Origin: Pseudomonadota bacterium
Lineage (GTDB): Bacteria; Myxococcota_A; Polyangia; Polyangiales; Polyangiaceae
Reading direction: 5' to 3'
DNA length: 62,399 nt
NCBI GenBank assembly: GCA_023428245.1
Contig: JAEYYX010000008.1
Location: 1-62,399 of the forward strand
The position numbers and the translations under genes are program-made. Below, one piece after another: positions 23,887-32,685 of the stretch. The notes under the pieces are model-generated. The model saw nothing but the letters and a program-made list of their open reading frames with translations. It was not told the origin of the DNA and ran no database searches. Every line of letters begins with the position of its first letter. Position 1 is the first letter of the stretch.

Positions 23887-24609
23887 ATGAGCAAGATCCT
23901 CGTGATCGATGACGAACAGGACATCCTCGATATCCTCGAGTTCCATCTGAAATCTCAGGGCCACGAGGTCCTCACCGCAAGGTCAGGAAACGCAGGACTC
24001 TCGCTGAGCCAATCGTCCGCTCCCGACTTGATTCTCCTCGACCTGATGCTCCCCGATATCCCGGGGACTGAAGTGTGCAGGCGGCTCCGGGCGTCCCCAT
24101 CGACCCAGGACATCCCGATCGTGATGCTCACGGCCCTCGGAGATGAGGTCGACAGGGTCGTCGGTTTCGAGGTTGGCGCGGACGACTATGTCGTGAAACC
24201 CTTCTCAATCCGTGAGCTTGGCCTCCGGGTCCGCGCTCTGCTCGGACGTTCGCGCGCTGTCCCGACCAAACCAGCGGACTTCCTGGATTTCGGAGAGCTC
24301 AGGATCGACAGGGAAGCTCACAGGGTTTGGGTCCGTATGAGTGAGATTGAGCTCACGGCTCTCGAATTCAAGCTGCTCGTGACCCTGCTCGAAAGGAAAA
24401 ACCGCGTGCAGACCCGCGGTGTGTTGCTCGAGAGTGTCTGGGGTATGCAGGCCAATATCTCAACACGGACCGTCGACGCCCACGTGAAACGCCTCCGCGA
24501 GAAGCTCGAGACAGCGCGGGACTACATCGAAACCGTCCGCGGCGTCGGCTATCGGTTTCGGGAGCACCCGGGCGCCTCGGGGGGAGGCGCGTCGGGCGCG
24601 CCCGCTTGA
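23887..24609 (+). CDS. OmpR/PhoB-family response regulator (orphan)
   Basis: 240 residues from the ATG at 23887, which has an excellent ribosome site (AAGGAGG, six bases upstream). Receiver domain 1-120: acidic pocket DD at 8-9, phospho-acceptor D52 (LILLDLMLPD), switch Thr (IVMLTALGD) and lysine in DDYVVKPFS. A winged-helix DNA-binding domain at about 135-228 (ALEFKLLVTLLERKNRVQTR, then STRTVDAHVKRLREKLE and TVRGVGYRF) is PhoB-like. No histidine kinase is adjacent. The last residues are a Gly/Ser-rich tail. Divergent to tonB, so it may regulate the uptake unit, but that is inference. Confidence 0.92.
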   Translation: MSKILVIDDEQDILDILEFHLKSQGHEVLTARSGNAGLSLSQSSAPDLILLDLMLPDIPGTEVCRRLRASPSTQDIPIVMLTALGDEVDRVVGFEVGADDYVVKPFSIRELGLRVRALLGRSRAVPTKPADFLDFGELRIDREAHRVWVRMSEIELTALEFKLLVTLLERKNRVQTRGVLLESVWGMQANISTRTVDAHVKRLREKLETARDYIETVRGVGYRFREHPGASGGGASGAPA

Positions 24610-24674
24610 CCAAAAGGGGCAAAATCTCCGGGCCTCGCTTGACTTCGCCAGGACGACTCCGAAACAGTCGGTGA

Positions 24675-25928
24675 TCACGAGCCTGGATGCCGAACTGCTG
24701 ACTCACCGATCGCCGAGCTCGCGAGTAGCTCCTTCCAGGTCAGAAGGCGCGGGGGGCGCTCATTGCCGAGCTCCGCGCAGATCCCTTCGGTGAAATGAGC
24801 GACGAAGTTCTCCCGCGAGTTGTAGTCGACAAAGCGCCGCGCCCTCGCGCTCGAGGTCCAGGTCCGAGCGCCATCGAGGCACTCAGGCAAGATCGCCGCG
24901 AGATTTTCGGCCTTCGGCCCTTCGAAGGTCCACCCGAGCTCGAAGTGTTCCATCACTCGCTCTGCCCAGCCACCTGCCGTGGTGACCACAGGTCGTCCCG
25001 CCGCCGCCGCGCGGATCACGATGCTCGAGGAGTGAGACACCAGGGTGTACGGCAGAGCCAAGAGATCCAGTGCCGAAATGGAACGGTGGAAGTCGTCTGC
25101 TTCGATTCTGCCGTCCCGAACCAAGAGCCGCTCTCGCATACCTGGCTCCTGGGCGAGCGTCGCAACCTTGTCGCGAATCTCCTGCGAGGCTGTACCCCAG
25201 AGCATGAGCATGTCGCGCGGTCCCAGCTTCGCCGACACGAATGCGTCGATGAGCACGTGCGCACCTTTGCGGCGGTCGATCCCCCCGACCATCCCGACGA
25301 TGCGCGCATCGCGTGGTATTCCCAGACGCTCACGGGCTTCCTCCTTGGACCACGCTTCCCTCTCGACCGGATCAGGCATCGTTCGCACACACTGCCCCTC
25401 CGGAAGGCCTCTCGCGCGCTCCCAATCGCGCACGAACGGATTGAGATGGTAGAGCGTGTGGCAGCCGCGCTTCGCGAGCTCGTGGGCCAGTCTTCGCTTC
25501 AACCGCTGTGACCAGCTCGGCCCCGGATGTGCCACGGCCCCGTTGAGCAAAAGGGCTTCCACATGGGTCTTCTGGAGAATGTCGTTTCTGCCCATGAGCC
25601 GAGCCAGCGCGATCCACTGCACGAACGCGTCCGCGGTGGGTAGGTAGGTTCGATCGGGTTCGAGGTCGCGCACGGCGGTCGCGAGCGCAGACCAATTCCG
25701 TTGGGCGTAATTCCAAATGTTTCCGGACCTCAACGGGGGAGCCATCGCGTGCACCTGCACCTTGTGAGCGAGAGGTGCGATGATCTCCTCGAAGTCCGGA
25801 CGCTCCGGAGCGTTCTGTGCAAGGACGACGTGACACTCTGCGCCCAGGTCAGCGAGCGCTTCCGCGACGAGAGCGACAAAGTTCAGGTAGTGACCCCCGA
25901 CGCGTGGCTCGTAGACGAGAGCTCTCAT
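24675..25928 (-). CDS. Glycosyltransferase, GT-B fold (family 1/4 type)
   Basis: 417 residues from the ATG at 25928; the frame is open further upstream, but the protein's natural start is MRALVYEPRVGGHYLNFVAL. The N-terminal half is the acceptor domain; the C-terminal donor-binding domain shows IVGMVGGIDRRKGAHVLIDA and the loop SALDLLALPYTLVSHSSSIV with IRAAAAGRPVVTTAGGWAER, where the usual catalytic E(x7)E is replaced by a Ser-rich loop. It is the last gene of the - strand sugar operon, 254 bases after the WbpB-like gene. Donor and acceptor sugars are unknown. Confidence 0.8.
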   Translation of the reverse strand: MRALVYEPRVGGHYLNFVALVAEALADLGAECHVVLAQNAPERPDFEEIIAPLAHKVQVHAMAPPLRSGNIWNYAQRNWSALATAVRDLEPDRTYLPTADAFVQWIALARLMGRNDILQKTHVEALLLNGAVAHPGPSWSQRLKRRLAHELAKRGCHTLYHLNPFVRDWERARGLPEGQCVRTMPDPVEREAWSKEEARERLGIPRDARIVGMVGGIDRRKGAHVLIDAFVSAKLGPRDMLMLWGTASQEIRDKVATLAQEPGMRERLLVRDGRIEADDFHRSISALDLLALPYTLVSHSSSIVIRAAAAGRPVVTTAGGWAERVMEHFELGWTFEGPKAENLAAILPECLDGARTWTSSARARRFVDYNSRENFVAHFTEGICAELGNERPPRLLTWKELLASSAIGESAVRHPGS

Positions 25929-26181
25929 AAATCCCAAAGGCTGGTCGAAAATCCCCGGCGGCGGCTCAAGATGGACCGGAGCGGGGCGCCTCTTCAACAG
26001 ACTTCGGTGCATACCCGAGAGTGCCGCCTCGGGGAAGGCTAGGCTCGCGCCGTCGAGGCAGCGACGCGGCTGGCTCCAGGGGTCCCTCGGAGTGGCTCTC
26101 GTTCGGGACGCGGATCACGGAGAGCGTGTGAGGCTCCCGATGACGAGCACGAAGGACGCGGTCGGGCGCGCCCCCGCAGCG

Positions 26182-27141
26182 TCAAGCGGGGCTCGGGGTG
26201 CGCACGGAGAGTGCCGCCTCGATTTGAGCCTGTGCACACGCCACTCGATAGCCGTCCAAGACGCCGCACAGCGTCGGCGCGGAGGTCTCCACGAGGTTCG
26301 CAAACGCCTGAATGGACTCGAGCAAGGCATCGCCCACGGCGGGCCGTTCGAAGGTCGGTGTGAGCCCGAACAGGCGCTGACGGAGGTCAGTGATATCGGA
26401 AGCCGACGCGGCTCGTCTTGCCGCGGAGACGAGCTCTTTCGTGGTCCCAAAGACGCGAAGAAGACGGCTCTCTTCGACGAAAGCGCTCCGCTCGGCGCCA
26501 AGATAGAGCGACCAGCGCGCTGGGGGCGCTGAAGGGCCTGACCACAAGAGTGACGGTCGTCCGAGCGGCTCGACTCGTCGCGCTATGACCGTCCCTTCCG
26601 GGCCAAGAGTCGCGGTCCACTCCCCCTGTGGGCCGAGAGCCGCGTGCACGAGCGACAGATCGTGAGGCATAAGCACTTGATGAGGAGAGACACCCGGGCG
26701 GGCCCGCGCTCCCAGACGAACATGCACGCTCCCGCGCAGCGCACCGAGCTCAAAGCGCCCCTCGAGGACCGCGCGATGCAGCGCGTCGTAACGGACCAGG
26801 TGATCGACGTGGACGGGGATATTCCTCTCGCGAGAAAGCCGTACGATACGTTCAGCCGCAGAGAGGGAGAGCGCCATCGGTTTCTCGATGAAGAGCGGGA
26901 GACCGCGCTCCAGCACCTCGGCACCGAGGTCCCCTTGAACGCGCGGATCGACCGCTAAAAAAACCGCCTCGAGAGGCTGCTGCCAGAACTCCTCGGCTCG
27001 AGTACAAAGGATGCTAGGAGAGGACGCGACAGTTGCATTCGGGTCGAGAGTCACAATGACCTGAAAGCGCCCCGAGGAGCGCACTTTATCCGCGAGGCGC
27101 GCGCCCCAAGCGCCGAGTCCGATCACTCCTGCGCGGATCAC
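26182..27141 (-). CDS. Gfo/Idh/MocA-family sugar dehydrogenase (WbpB/WlbA role)
   Basis: 319 residues. An N-terminal Rossmann fold binds NAD(P) (IRAGVIGLGAWGARLADKVR), with EKP in LPLFIEKPMALSLSAAERIV (about 88-107), the usual catalytic lysine motif of the family. The second domain has DHLVRYDALHRAVLEGRF and MPHDLSLVHAALG in place of the HHDID-type helix. In the wbp pathway this enzyme oxidises UDP-GlcNAc-uronic acid at C3. Placement in one operon with WbpE-like and WbpD-like genes, and a WbpA-like gene elsewhere in the locus, supports that role; the sequence alone would only give Gfo/Idh family. GTG start overlaps the aminotransferase stop by four bases. Confidence 0.75.
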   Translation of the reverse strand: MIRAGVIGLGAWGARLADKVRSSGRFQVIVTLDPNATVASSPSILCTRAEEFWQQPLEAVFLAVDPRVQGDLGAEVLERGLPLFIEKPMALSLSAAERIVRLSRERNIPVHVDHLVRYDALHRAVLEGRFELGALRGSVHVRLGARARPGVSPHQVLMPHDLSLVHAALGPQGEWTATLGPEGTVIARRVEPLGRPSLLWSGPSAPPARWSLYLGAERSAFVEESRLLRVFGTTKELVSAARRAASASDITDLRQRLFGLTPTFERPAVGDALLESIQAFANLVETSAPTLCGVLDGYRVACAQAQIEAALSVRTPSPA

Positions 27142-28247
27142 GCGGAGGTCTCCTCGACAAGACCGCTCACGCCGCGGATCACCGCCTCGCGCTCCTCTGG
27201 CGTCAGCTCAGGGAACAAGGGCAATGCCACGAGCTTGGGAGCGACCTGCTCACTGATGTCCAAGGAGGTCGCTCTCGCTCGACCAGCGAAGCAGCGCTGC
27301 CTGTGAAGAGGAGTCCAGTAGTAGCCCGTCGTCGCGATGCCTCGCTCCTTGAGCCCGAAAATGAGCTCAGGGGCGTTCGAGGCCCGCACGACATAATAAT
27401 TCCAGGCGCTCGTCGTCCCCGAGCGCTCTCGCGGGAGCTCGAGGCTCGACTTCAGCTGCGCCAACCCCTGCTCGTAAGCCCCCGCGTGGGCGCGGCGCTC
27501 GCTCAGAAAACGGGGCACATGAGGCAACTTGGCAGAAAGAACGGCCGCTTGGATCGCGTCGAGGCGATAGTTGCCGCTCACCTGTGCGAACTCGCCGCCC
27601 CCCACGTGCCCATGCACGCGCAGCTGTCTGAGCCTTCCGCCACGCTCAGCCGCGGAAACCACGAGGCCCGCGTCCCCAGCCCCGCCCAACACCTTGGCCG
27701 GGAAGAAACTAAAGACTCCGTAGTCGCCGAACGTCCCCACGGCGCGCGCGCCTACCCGGGCACCAAACGCCTGCGCCGCGTCCTCGATCAGCACAAGGCC
27801 GAGCGCGCGACAATAGTCCGCGACCTCTTGGAGAGGCCCAACGTGACCGAAAAGATGCACGATGATCACAGCGCGCGTCCGCTCACTCAGGGCACGCTCG
27901 ATCGTTTCCTTCGTCAAAGAAAGCTGTTCTGGCTCGACATCAGCGAACACGGGCGTCGCGCCGACCCTGCAAATCGCCTCGGCCGTAGCCACGAACGTAA
28001 GCGGGGTCGTGATCACTTCGTCACCCGGACCAATCCCGGCATCGAGGAGCGAGAGAACCAGACCATCGGAGCCCGACGAGACCCCGACTGCGTCCTCGGC
28101 TCCCAAGAAAGTTCGCACCTCGTCCTCGAAGCGCTCTACGTATTCTCCCAGGATCAACCGCTGACTGCGCAGCACTTTGAGCACCCCGGCCTCGATGCTC
28201 TCCGCGAGCTCTTCATGTTGCCTCCGGAGGTCCGTGAGCGGAATCAC
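27138..28247 (-). CDS. wbpE: DegT/DnrJ-family aminotransferase (WbpE-like)
   Basis: 369 residues from the GTG at 28247, which overlaps the preceding stop as GTGA; the longer open frame upstream is a shadow of the acetyltransferase gene. PLP enzyme of the sugar aminotransferase class: PLTDLRRQHEELAESIEAGV, GSDGLVLSLLDAGIGPGDEV, ITTPLTFVATAEAICRVGAT, LIEDAAQAFGARV, then SFFPAKVLGGAGDAGLVV with the PLP lysine. The SFFPxKxLG pattern is shared with WbpE and QdtB. In the expected pathway it adds the 3-amino group to the 3-oxo sugar nucleotide made by the Gfo/Idh enzyme. Confidence 0.88.
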   Translation of the reverse strand: MIPLTDLRRQHEELAESIEAGVLKVLRSQRLILGEYVERFEDEVRTFLGAEDAVGVSSGSDGLVLSLLDAGIGPGDEVITTPLTFVATAEAICRVGATPVFADVEPEQLSLTKETIERALSERTRAVIIVHLFGHVGPLQEVADYCRALGLVLIEDAAQAFGARVGARAVGTFGDYGVFSFFPAKVLGGAGDAGLVVSAAERGGRLRQLRVHGHVGGGEFAQVSGNYRLDAIQAAVLSAKLPHVPRFLSERRAHAGAYEQGLAQLKSSLELPRERSGTTSAWNYYVVRASNAPELIFGLKERGIATTGYYWTPLHRQRCFAGRARATSLDISEQVAPKLVALPLFPELTPEEREAVIRGVSGLVEETSA

Positions 28248-28813
28248 AGGAGTAACGCCTCGCTGAGAATGCCGTCCTTTTCGACATACCTTTGTTTCGT
28301 CTTCGGACAGACCCAAGCTTCCTCGACGCGCTCGAGCTTCGCTCCCGCTTCGCTCATCCAGCCCGAAAATCTCGCTGGATTTCCTTTCACGAGCGCAAAC
28401 GCAGGCACATCTTTCGTGACCACCGCCCCCGCCGCAACGAAGGAAAACCGGCCGAGGCGGATACCGGGCAAGATGGTCGAGCCGGCTCCAAGCGTCGCTC
28501 CCCGCTCGACGCGAGTCTGAAGGTAGTTCCCGCCCGCCGGATGGGCTACCCGGGGGTATTTCACGTTCGTGAACGTGACATTCGGTCCTACGAACACATC
28601 TTCTTCGAGGCAAACACCTTCGACGACGTTTGAGAAGTTCTGGATCCGGCTGCGTGCCCCGACGCGCACTCCCTTCCCCACATAGACGGACTGCCCGATC
28701 ATGACGCTGGCTCCGATCTCGGCTCCAGCTTGGATGTGAGAGAAATGCCAGATCGTCGCATCGGGACTCACGACGGCACCGGGATCGACGATGGAGCTAG
28801 GATGAACGGGCAT
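28244..28813 (-). CDS. wbpD: Left-handed beta-helix N-acetyltransferase (WbpD-like)
   Basis: 189 residues with hexapeptide repeats throughout. It follows WbpD closely: HPSSIVDPGAVVSPDATIWH, IQAGAEIGASVMIGQSVYVG, SRIQNFSNVVEGVCLEEDVF, VGPNVTFTNVKYPR, TLGAGSTILPGIRLGRFSFV, AAGAVVTKDVPAFALVKGNP, then GWMSE and the C-terminal VCPKTKQRYV. The catalytic Asn/His environment of the family is kept (IWHFSHI). It acetylates the 3-amino group of UDP-2-acetamido-3-amino-uronic acid. First of a coupled set with the WbpE- and WbpB-like genes. Confidence 0.9.
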   Translation of the reverse strand: MPVHPSSIVDPGAVVSPDATIWHFSHIQAGAEIGASVMIGQSVYVGKGVRVGARSRIQNFSNVVEGVCLEEDVFVGPNVTFTNVKYPRVAHPAGGNYLQTRVERGATLGAGSTILPGIRLGRFSFVAAGAVVTKDVPAFALVKGNPARFSGWMSEAGAKLERVEEAWVCPKTKQRYVEKDGILSEALLL

Positions 28814-28855
28814 TTTCGAAGAGCGAGAGCCGTCAAGATTTTGGGCAAGTGAGCG

Positions 28856-30004
28856 TCATGCGGAGCGCGGAGGCGGCGCGCCGAGGCTCGTGTAGAGCGA
28901 GAGCAGGTCCGAGACAATGGTCTCGGTGCGAAACGAAAGGCGCACTTTCTCCGCGCCAGCATCTGCAAACGCTCGACAAAGCTCCGGGTTCAGCAGCATC
29001 TCGAGGGCCAGACGGGCGAACGCCGTCCCGTCCCGAGGTGGCGCCAGGTACCCAGTTCGACCGTGGTCGATGACGTCGACGATCCCCACCGCCATCGCGC
29101 CCAGAACCGGGACCCCCACCGCCATGGCTTCCAGCAGCACCGTCGACAGGCCTTCCCGGTGCGAGGGAAGCAAGAACAGGTCGAGCGCTCGGTAGAAGGC
29201 CAGCATGTCGCGCTGATAGCCGAGGTCAATCACGCCGGGGCTCGAGCGAAGCGCTCCGAGTGCTTCTGGAACACGGCCGTCCTGCGTACCTGCGAGCAGA
29301 AGGACAGCGGCTGGGAAGCGCCTTCGCACCTCCCGGAGGACTACACCGAGCTCCACGAGCCCCTTCTCTTCGATGTAGCGGCCAGCGAACCCGAGCACGA
29401 CCGCATCCGGACCAAGTCCTAACCGAGCTCTCATTCCCTGAGTCGAGATGTCTCGCCCGAGCTTCGGAAAGCGCTCCGTATCCACTCCGTAGGCGCTACC
29501 TCCTCCGAGCACTCCAGCGGTTTCTGCGCGGAGAAACCGCGCGCGCACACCAGACTGAAGGAGCGAGGGGCTTACGGCGAGCGTTCGATGAGCCAAACCT
29601 GAGCTCGTTGCTTCAGTGCACCAATAGAGGGCTTTCAGAAGCCCATCGGCCGAGAGCCACGGCGATCCATGCATTTGATAGATGCGAGGCCTAAGACCCA
29701 GGCTCGTCGCTGCCAGAGCTCCGAGCAGTCCTCCTTTGGGGGTGTGGAGATGGATGAGAGCAGGATCTATCTGACGCATCACGCGCCTCAGCTGAAAAAG
29801 GGAGCGGAGGTCGGAAAGCGGCGAGATCTCTCGGCTCATCTCGACGGTGTGGGTTCGAACCCCGAGCTCTTCGAGGGAGCTGAGCTCGGGACCGGCGCTC
29901 GAGATCGCATGGGGCTCGTAGCCAAAGGCCAGCAGACGAGACAAGATAGGGCGGACGAAGGGGACGAATTTGCTCGACGTAAAGACGTGGAGGATCCGCG
30001 TCAT
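28856..30004 (-). CDS. Glycosyltransferase family 4 protein
   Basis: 382 residues, GT-B fold. The N-terminal domain shows LIHLHTPKGGLLGALAATSL and YQMHGSPWLS; the C-terminal donor domain shows VVLGFAGRYIEEKGLVELGV and the classic FLLPSHREGLSTVLLEAMAV with the EGLSTVLLE acid pair. An HTPKGG motif early in the protein is typical of enzymes acting on undecaprenyl-linked intermediates such as PglA- and WbpY-like transferases. The ATG overlaps the stop of the 855-residue gene. Sugar specificity cannot be read. Confidence 0.88.
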   Translation of the reverse strand: MTRILHVFTSSKFVPFVRPILSRLLAFGYEPHAISSAGPELSSLEELGVRTHTVEMSREISPLSDLRSLFQLRRVMRQIDPALIHLHTPKGGLLGALAATSLGLRPRIYQMHGSPWLSADGLLKALYWCTEATSSGLAHRTLAVSPSLLQSGVRARFLRAETAGVLGGGSAYGVDTERFPKLGRDISTQGMRARLGLGPDAVVLGFAGRYIEEKGLVELGVVLREVRRRFPAAVLLLAGTQDGRVPEALGALRSSPGVIDLGYQRDMLAFYRALDLFLLPSHREGLSTVLLEAMAVGVPVLGAMAVGIVDVIDHGRTGYLAPPRDGTAFARLALEMLLNPELCRAFADAGAEKVRLSFRTETIVSDLLSLYTSLGAPPPRSA

Positions 30005-32568
30005 GGGGCTCCGGAACCAGGGGATGGCTTGTCGTTCTTGAGCAGCTCCCGGAGGGAGTCCCTCCGGAGGGAGGAAAGCTCCTGCTCGATGGTCGGGTCT
30101 GTGGCCCCGAGCTGCTTGGCGCGTTCATAGGCGGAGGCTGCTCGAGTCAATGCTCTCGCTTGTACATAAGCGCGCGCCGCCGCGAGATAGCGAGCGCCCG
30201 TCGGGGCTTGTGAGGCCGCGGAGAACAAATGATTCGCCGCTTTTGCTGTCTCTCCTCGGCTCCTCGCGCGCGCCCCTAGGTACTCTTCCGCGCGCGCGCA
30301 CGACTCGGGTGAGGAGCAGGACAGTGCGCGGTAGGAGTTCTCGGCCTGGCCCATGAGCTCGGTGTCTCCGATTCGATCCGCCAGTTCGAGGCGATCGCGC
30401 GTGCAGGAAACCGCTTCTTTGCACGCGGAACAGCTCTCGGCGAGACGCGCCTCCGCGTCACGACCGCGCCCATCGAGCTCAAGGAGCAGTGCCTCTACGC
30501 GAACGGGCACGCAAGAGGTCGGAGAGATCCCTTTCAGGCGTTCGCGGCCGCGGCTGAGCTCTTCGCGCAGCTCGCCCTCCGCATCGAGAGGACAGCGACC
30601 AGTCGCACAGGGCACAGTCTTTTTTCGAAGGTCAGAAGCCCATTCGAAGAGGAGCATCGAGAGTGGGCCAGGCTTGCCGGGTGCGAGAGAAACTGCCTCG
30701 ACCAAGAGGCGGCGCCTCAGCTCAGCGTAGGGAGCGTCGGGAAGTCGGAGGTAGAGCTCAAAAAGGACCCGATCGCGGTGAGCCCCGATCGGGATGAGCC
30801 GTTCGATCATTTCTTCGTCGGGAGCGGCGCTGAGCCCTGCCCTCACTGCGTCCTCGATCAGACTCGGATCGGATTGCATCGCCAGTCGAAACTCAAGGAT
30901 GGCCTGAGAACGCGCCCCATGCCCGAGGAGTGCTCGGCCGACCAAGAAGTGAGCGCGGCCGTAAGACGGCGCGCGGTGGAGCGCGATGGCCCCTAGGCGC
31001 AGGGCGTCTTGGCCTTCCCTTGCCTTCGCCACGCCGGCCAGGAAAGGGAAATACGGGTCGGCCGGACAGGCCAACATTGCTTTGAGCGCGACTGCCTCGA
31101 AATGCGGATCACGTGCCACGAAGCGAGCGTGGAGATCGCGTCGCCGCTCGAACGCATTGGGGCCGAGCTGGGTCGAAGCCAGAGCGCCGATAGCCGCAAG
31201 CAGGACAGCCACAGCCGCCCCTCCCGAACGAGGGCGCGAAAGCGCCTGTTGCTCGGATCGCCGCGCGTCAGCAGACGACTCGAGTGCCCCGAACAATGCC
31301 CAGACGGCGAGCGAAAGACTCGGCAATTCGAGGCCGATATCCGCTAGGTTCTGAAGAAAGACGCTGAAGAGGGCGATCCAGGCCGCAGCGCGCCGCAAAT
31401 CCCGAAGCGCGCCCAGCCGAGCGGGAACAAGCAACATGCCCAGCGAGGTGAGAGCGACAAGAGTGACGGGCGCTCCCCATTCAACCAAGAAGCTGACAGG
31501 AAACGCTTCAATCGACCGAAACACGACAGAGCCGAGCTCCGGGTAATATCGAAGGGAGAGTGAGTCGAACGCCCCCCTACCGACCCCCCACAAGAGGTGC
31601 TGTTCGGCCGCCTCGAGCGCGCGCGGAAGAAGCGCGAATTTGCTGAGGTCCGAGTCGAAGAGTTCTCGAGACCGCGCCGTCGAGAGCGACGCCACGCCGA
31701 GCGCGACGAGTGCGGCGTACCCTGAAAGGGTCCACCCTCGCGAGAGGCGAGTCCGAGGAGGCTGGATCCAGAGGGCCATCGCAGCCAATAGCCCAAGCCC
31801 CACGAGCAGGGCCAGCACGCCGCCTCGCGACGCCGAGACAAAGCAAGCGATAACGTTCAGTGCACTCGCGCCCAACGAGAGGAGGCGAATCACGCGGCCA
31901 GAGCCGGTCAGGGCCAGCCCCACGCAGCTGAGCGCTGCCAAGTTCGCGTAGGACGCGAGATGGTTAGGATTGATGAGAGGACCCAGCACGGCGCGGCGCG
32001 GGATAGGGGCGTAAAGCCCGAACACGCGCTCCGCCGAGACGAGCACGTGCCCAAGCGCGATCAGCGAAAGGCACGACCCCACACCACCGACGATGACGAG
32101 GATCGTCGTGAAGCCATACACGCGCACAACACGTCCCGAAGCGGCGCTGACCAGCGCGTAAACGGACCATTTGAGCACTTCCAGCGCCGTGGCCCCCGGG
32201 TCCAGACTCAAAGAACCCCAAGGCCGACCGACAGGAGTCCCGGGGATCCTCTCGAGTCCTCGAAAGTACTCCGCGCTGTGGGGCGCGATGACCTCGAGCC
32301 AGGACACGGGGAGTGGCGCTAACTGAACGGCGGAATAGACCGCGAGCAAGAGGAGCAGCATCGACAGCCGCGACCAACCTCGGGCGAGCCTTCCGAATAC
32401 GACCGGCGAGGTCAGAATGATCGCACCGAGGGTCCCTACGGAAACCCAATAGGGGGCGCTCCCGATCGCCAGCGCTGACCCAAGAAGCGAGAGCGTAAGC
32501 CACCATGGGAGAACTCGGTCCGCCGCTTTTCCTCGCGTAGAGGCCCATGAGTCGAACTTTCCGACCAC
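30001..32568 (-). CDS. O-antigen ligase/polymerase-like membrane protein with TPR-type C-terminus
   Basis: 855 residues. The first 450 or so form a bundle of about ten to twelve membrane helices with the family segments APIPRRAVLGPLINPNHLAS (an essential-type NxNHLA motif), NVIACFVSASRGGVLALLVG and the late loop HLLWGVGRGAFDSLSLRYYP, like WaaL/Wzy proteins. From about 490 to the end it is soluble and helical with repeats such as AVALKAMLACPADPYFPFLA, ALHRAPSYGRAHFLVGRALL and ARAYVQARALTRAASAYERA, which look like degenerate TPRs. Probably polymerises or transfers the lipid-linked glycan at the periplasmic side. GTG start without a strong ribosome site, so the N-terminus is uncertain. Confidence 0.82.
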   Translation of the reverse strand: MVGKFDSWASTRGKAADRVLPWWLTLSLLGSALAIGSAPYWVSVGTLGAIILTSPVVFGRLARGWSRLSMLLLLLAVYSAVQLAPLPVSWLEVIAPHSAEYFRGLERIPGTPVGRPWGSLSLDPGATALEVLKWSVYALVSAASGRVVRVYGFTTILVIVGGVGSCLSLIALGHVLVSAERVFGLYAPIPRRAVLGPLINPNHLASYANLAALSCVGLALTGSGRVIRLLSLGASALNVIACFVSASRGGVLALLVGLGLLAAMALWIQPPRTRLSRGWTLSGYAALVALGVASLSTARSRELFDSDLSKFALLPRALEAAEQHLLWGVGRGAFDSLSLRYYPELGSVVFRSIEAFPVSFLVEWGAPVTLVALTSLGMLLVPARLGALRDLRRAAAWIALFSVFLQNLADIGLELPSLSLAVWALFGALESSADARRSEQQALSRPRSGGAAVAVLLAAIGALASTQLGPNAFERRRDLHARFVARDPHFEAVALKAMLACPADPYFPFLAGVAKAREGQDALRLGAIALHRAPSYGRAHFLVGRALLGHGARSQAILEFRLAMQSDPSLIEDAVRAGLSAAPDEEMIERLIPIGAHRDRVLFELYLRLPDAPYAELRRRLLVEAVSLAPGKPGPLSMLLFEWASDLRKKTVPCATGRCPLDAEGELREELSRGRERLKGISPTSCVPVRVEALLLELDGRGRDAEARLAESCSACKEAVSCTRDRLELADRIGDTELMGQAENSYRALSCSSPESCARAEEYLGARARSRGETAKAANHLFSAASQAPTGARYLAAARAYVQARALTRAASAYERAKQLGATDPTIEQELSSLRRDSLRELLKNDKPSPGSGAP

Positions 32569-32685
32569 CCAAGGCGGAACCTACCACTCGGGTCATCGCG
32601 CCTGAAGCTTCGTGTTGCCTCTGAAGCACGAATTCGGCCACAAGGTGCGCTCTTCGGGAACCCATGACATAGTTGGGGCGAAAAA

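Noticed and set aside
26017..26221. Exact 15-base direct repeat (26017-26031 and 26207-26221)
   Set aside because: The second copy is coding sequence at the end of the WbpB-like gene; no insertion-element features lie between the copies, so chance is likely.
27303..28520. + strand open frame (405 codons) opposite the WbpE- and WbpD-like genes
   Set aside because: Lies fully antisense to coupled enzyme genes with strong motifs; low-complexity Arg/His-rich product.
29851..29863. GGGTTCGAACCCC, which looks like a tRNA T-loop
   Set aside because: It lies within a well-supported glycosyltransferase gene, and no acceptor, D or anticodon arm can be folded around it.
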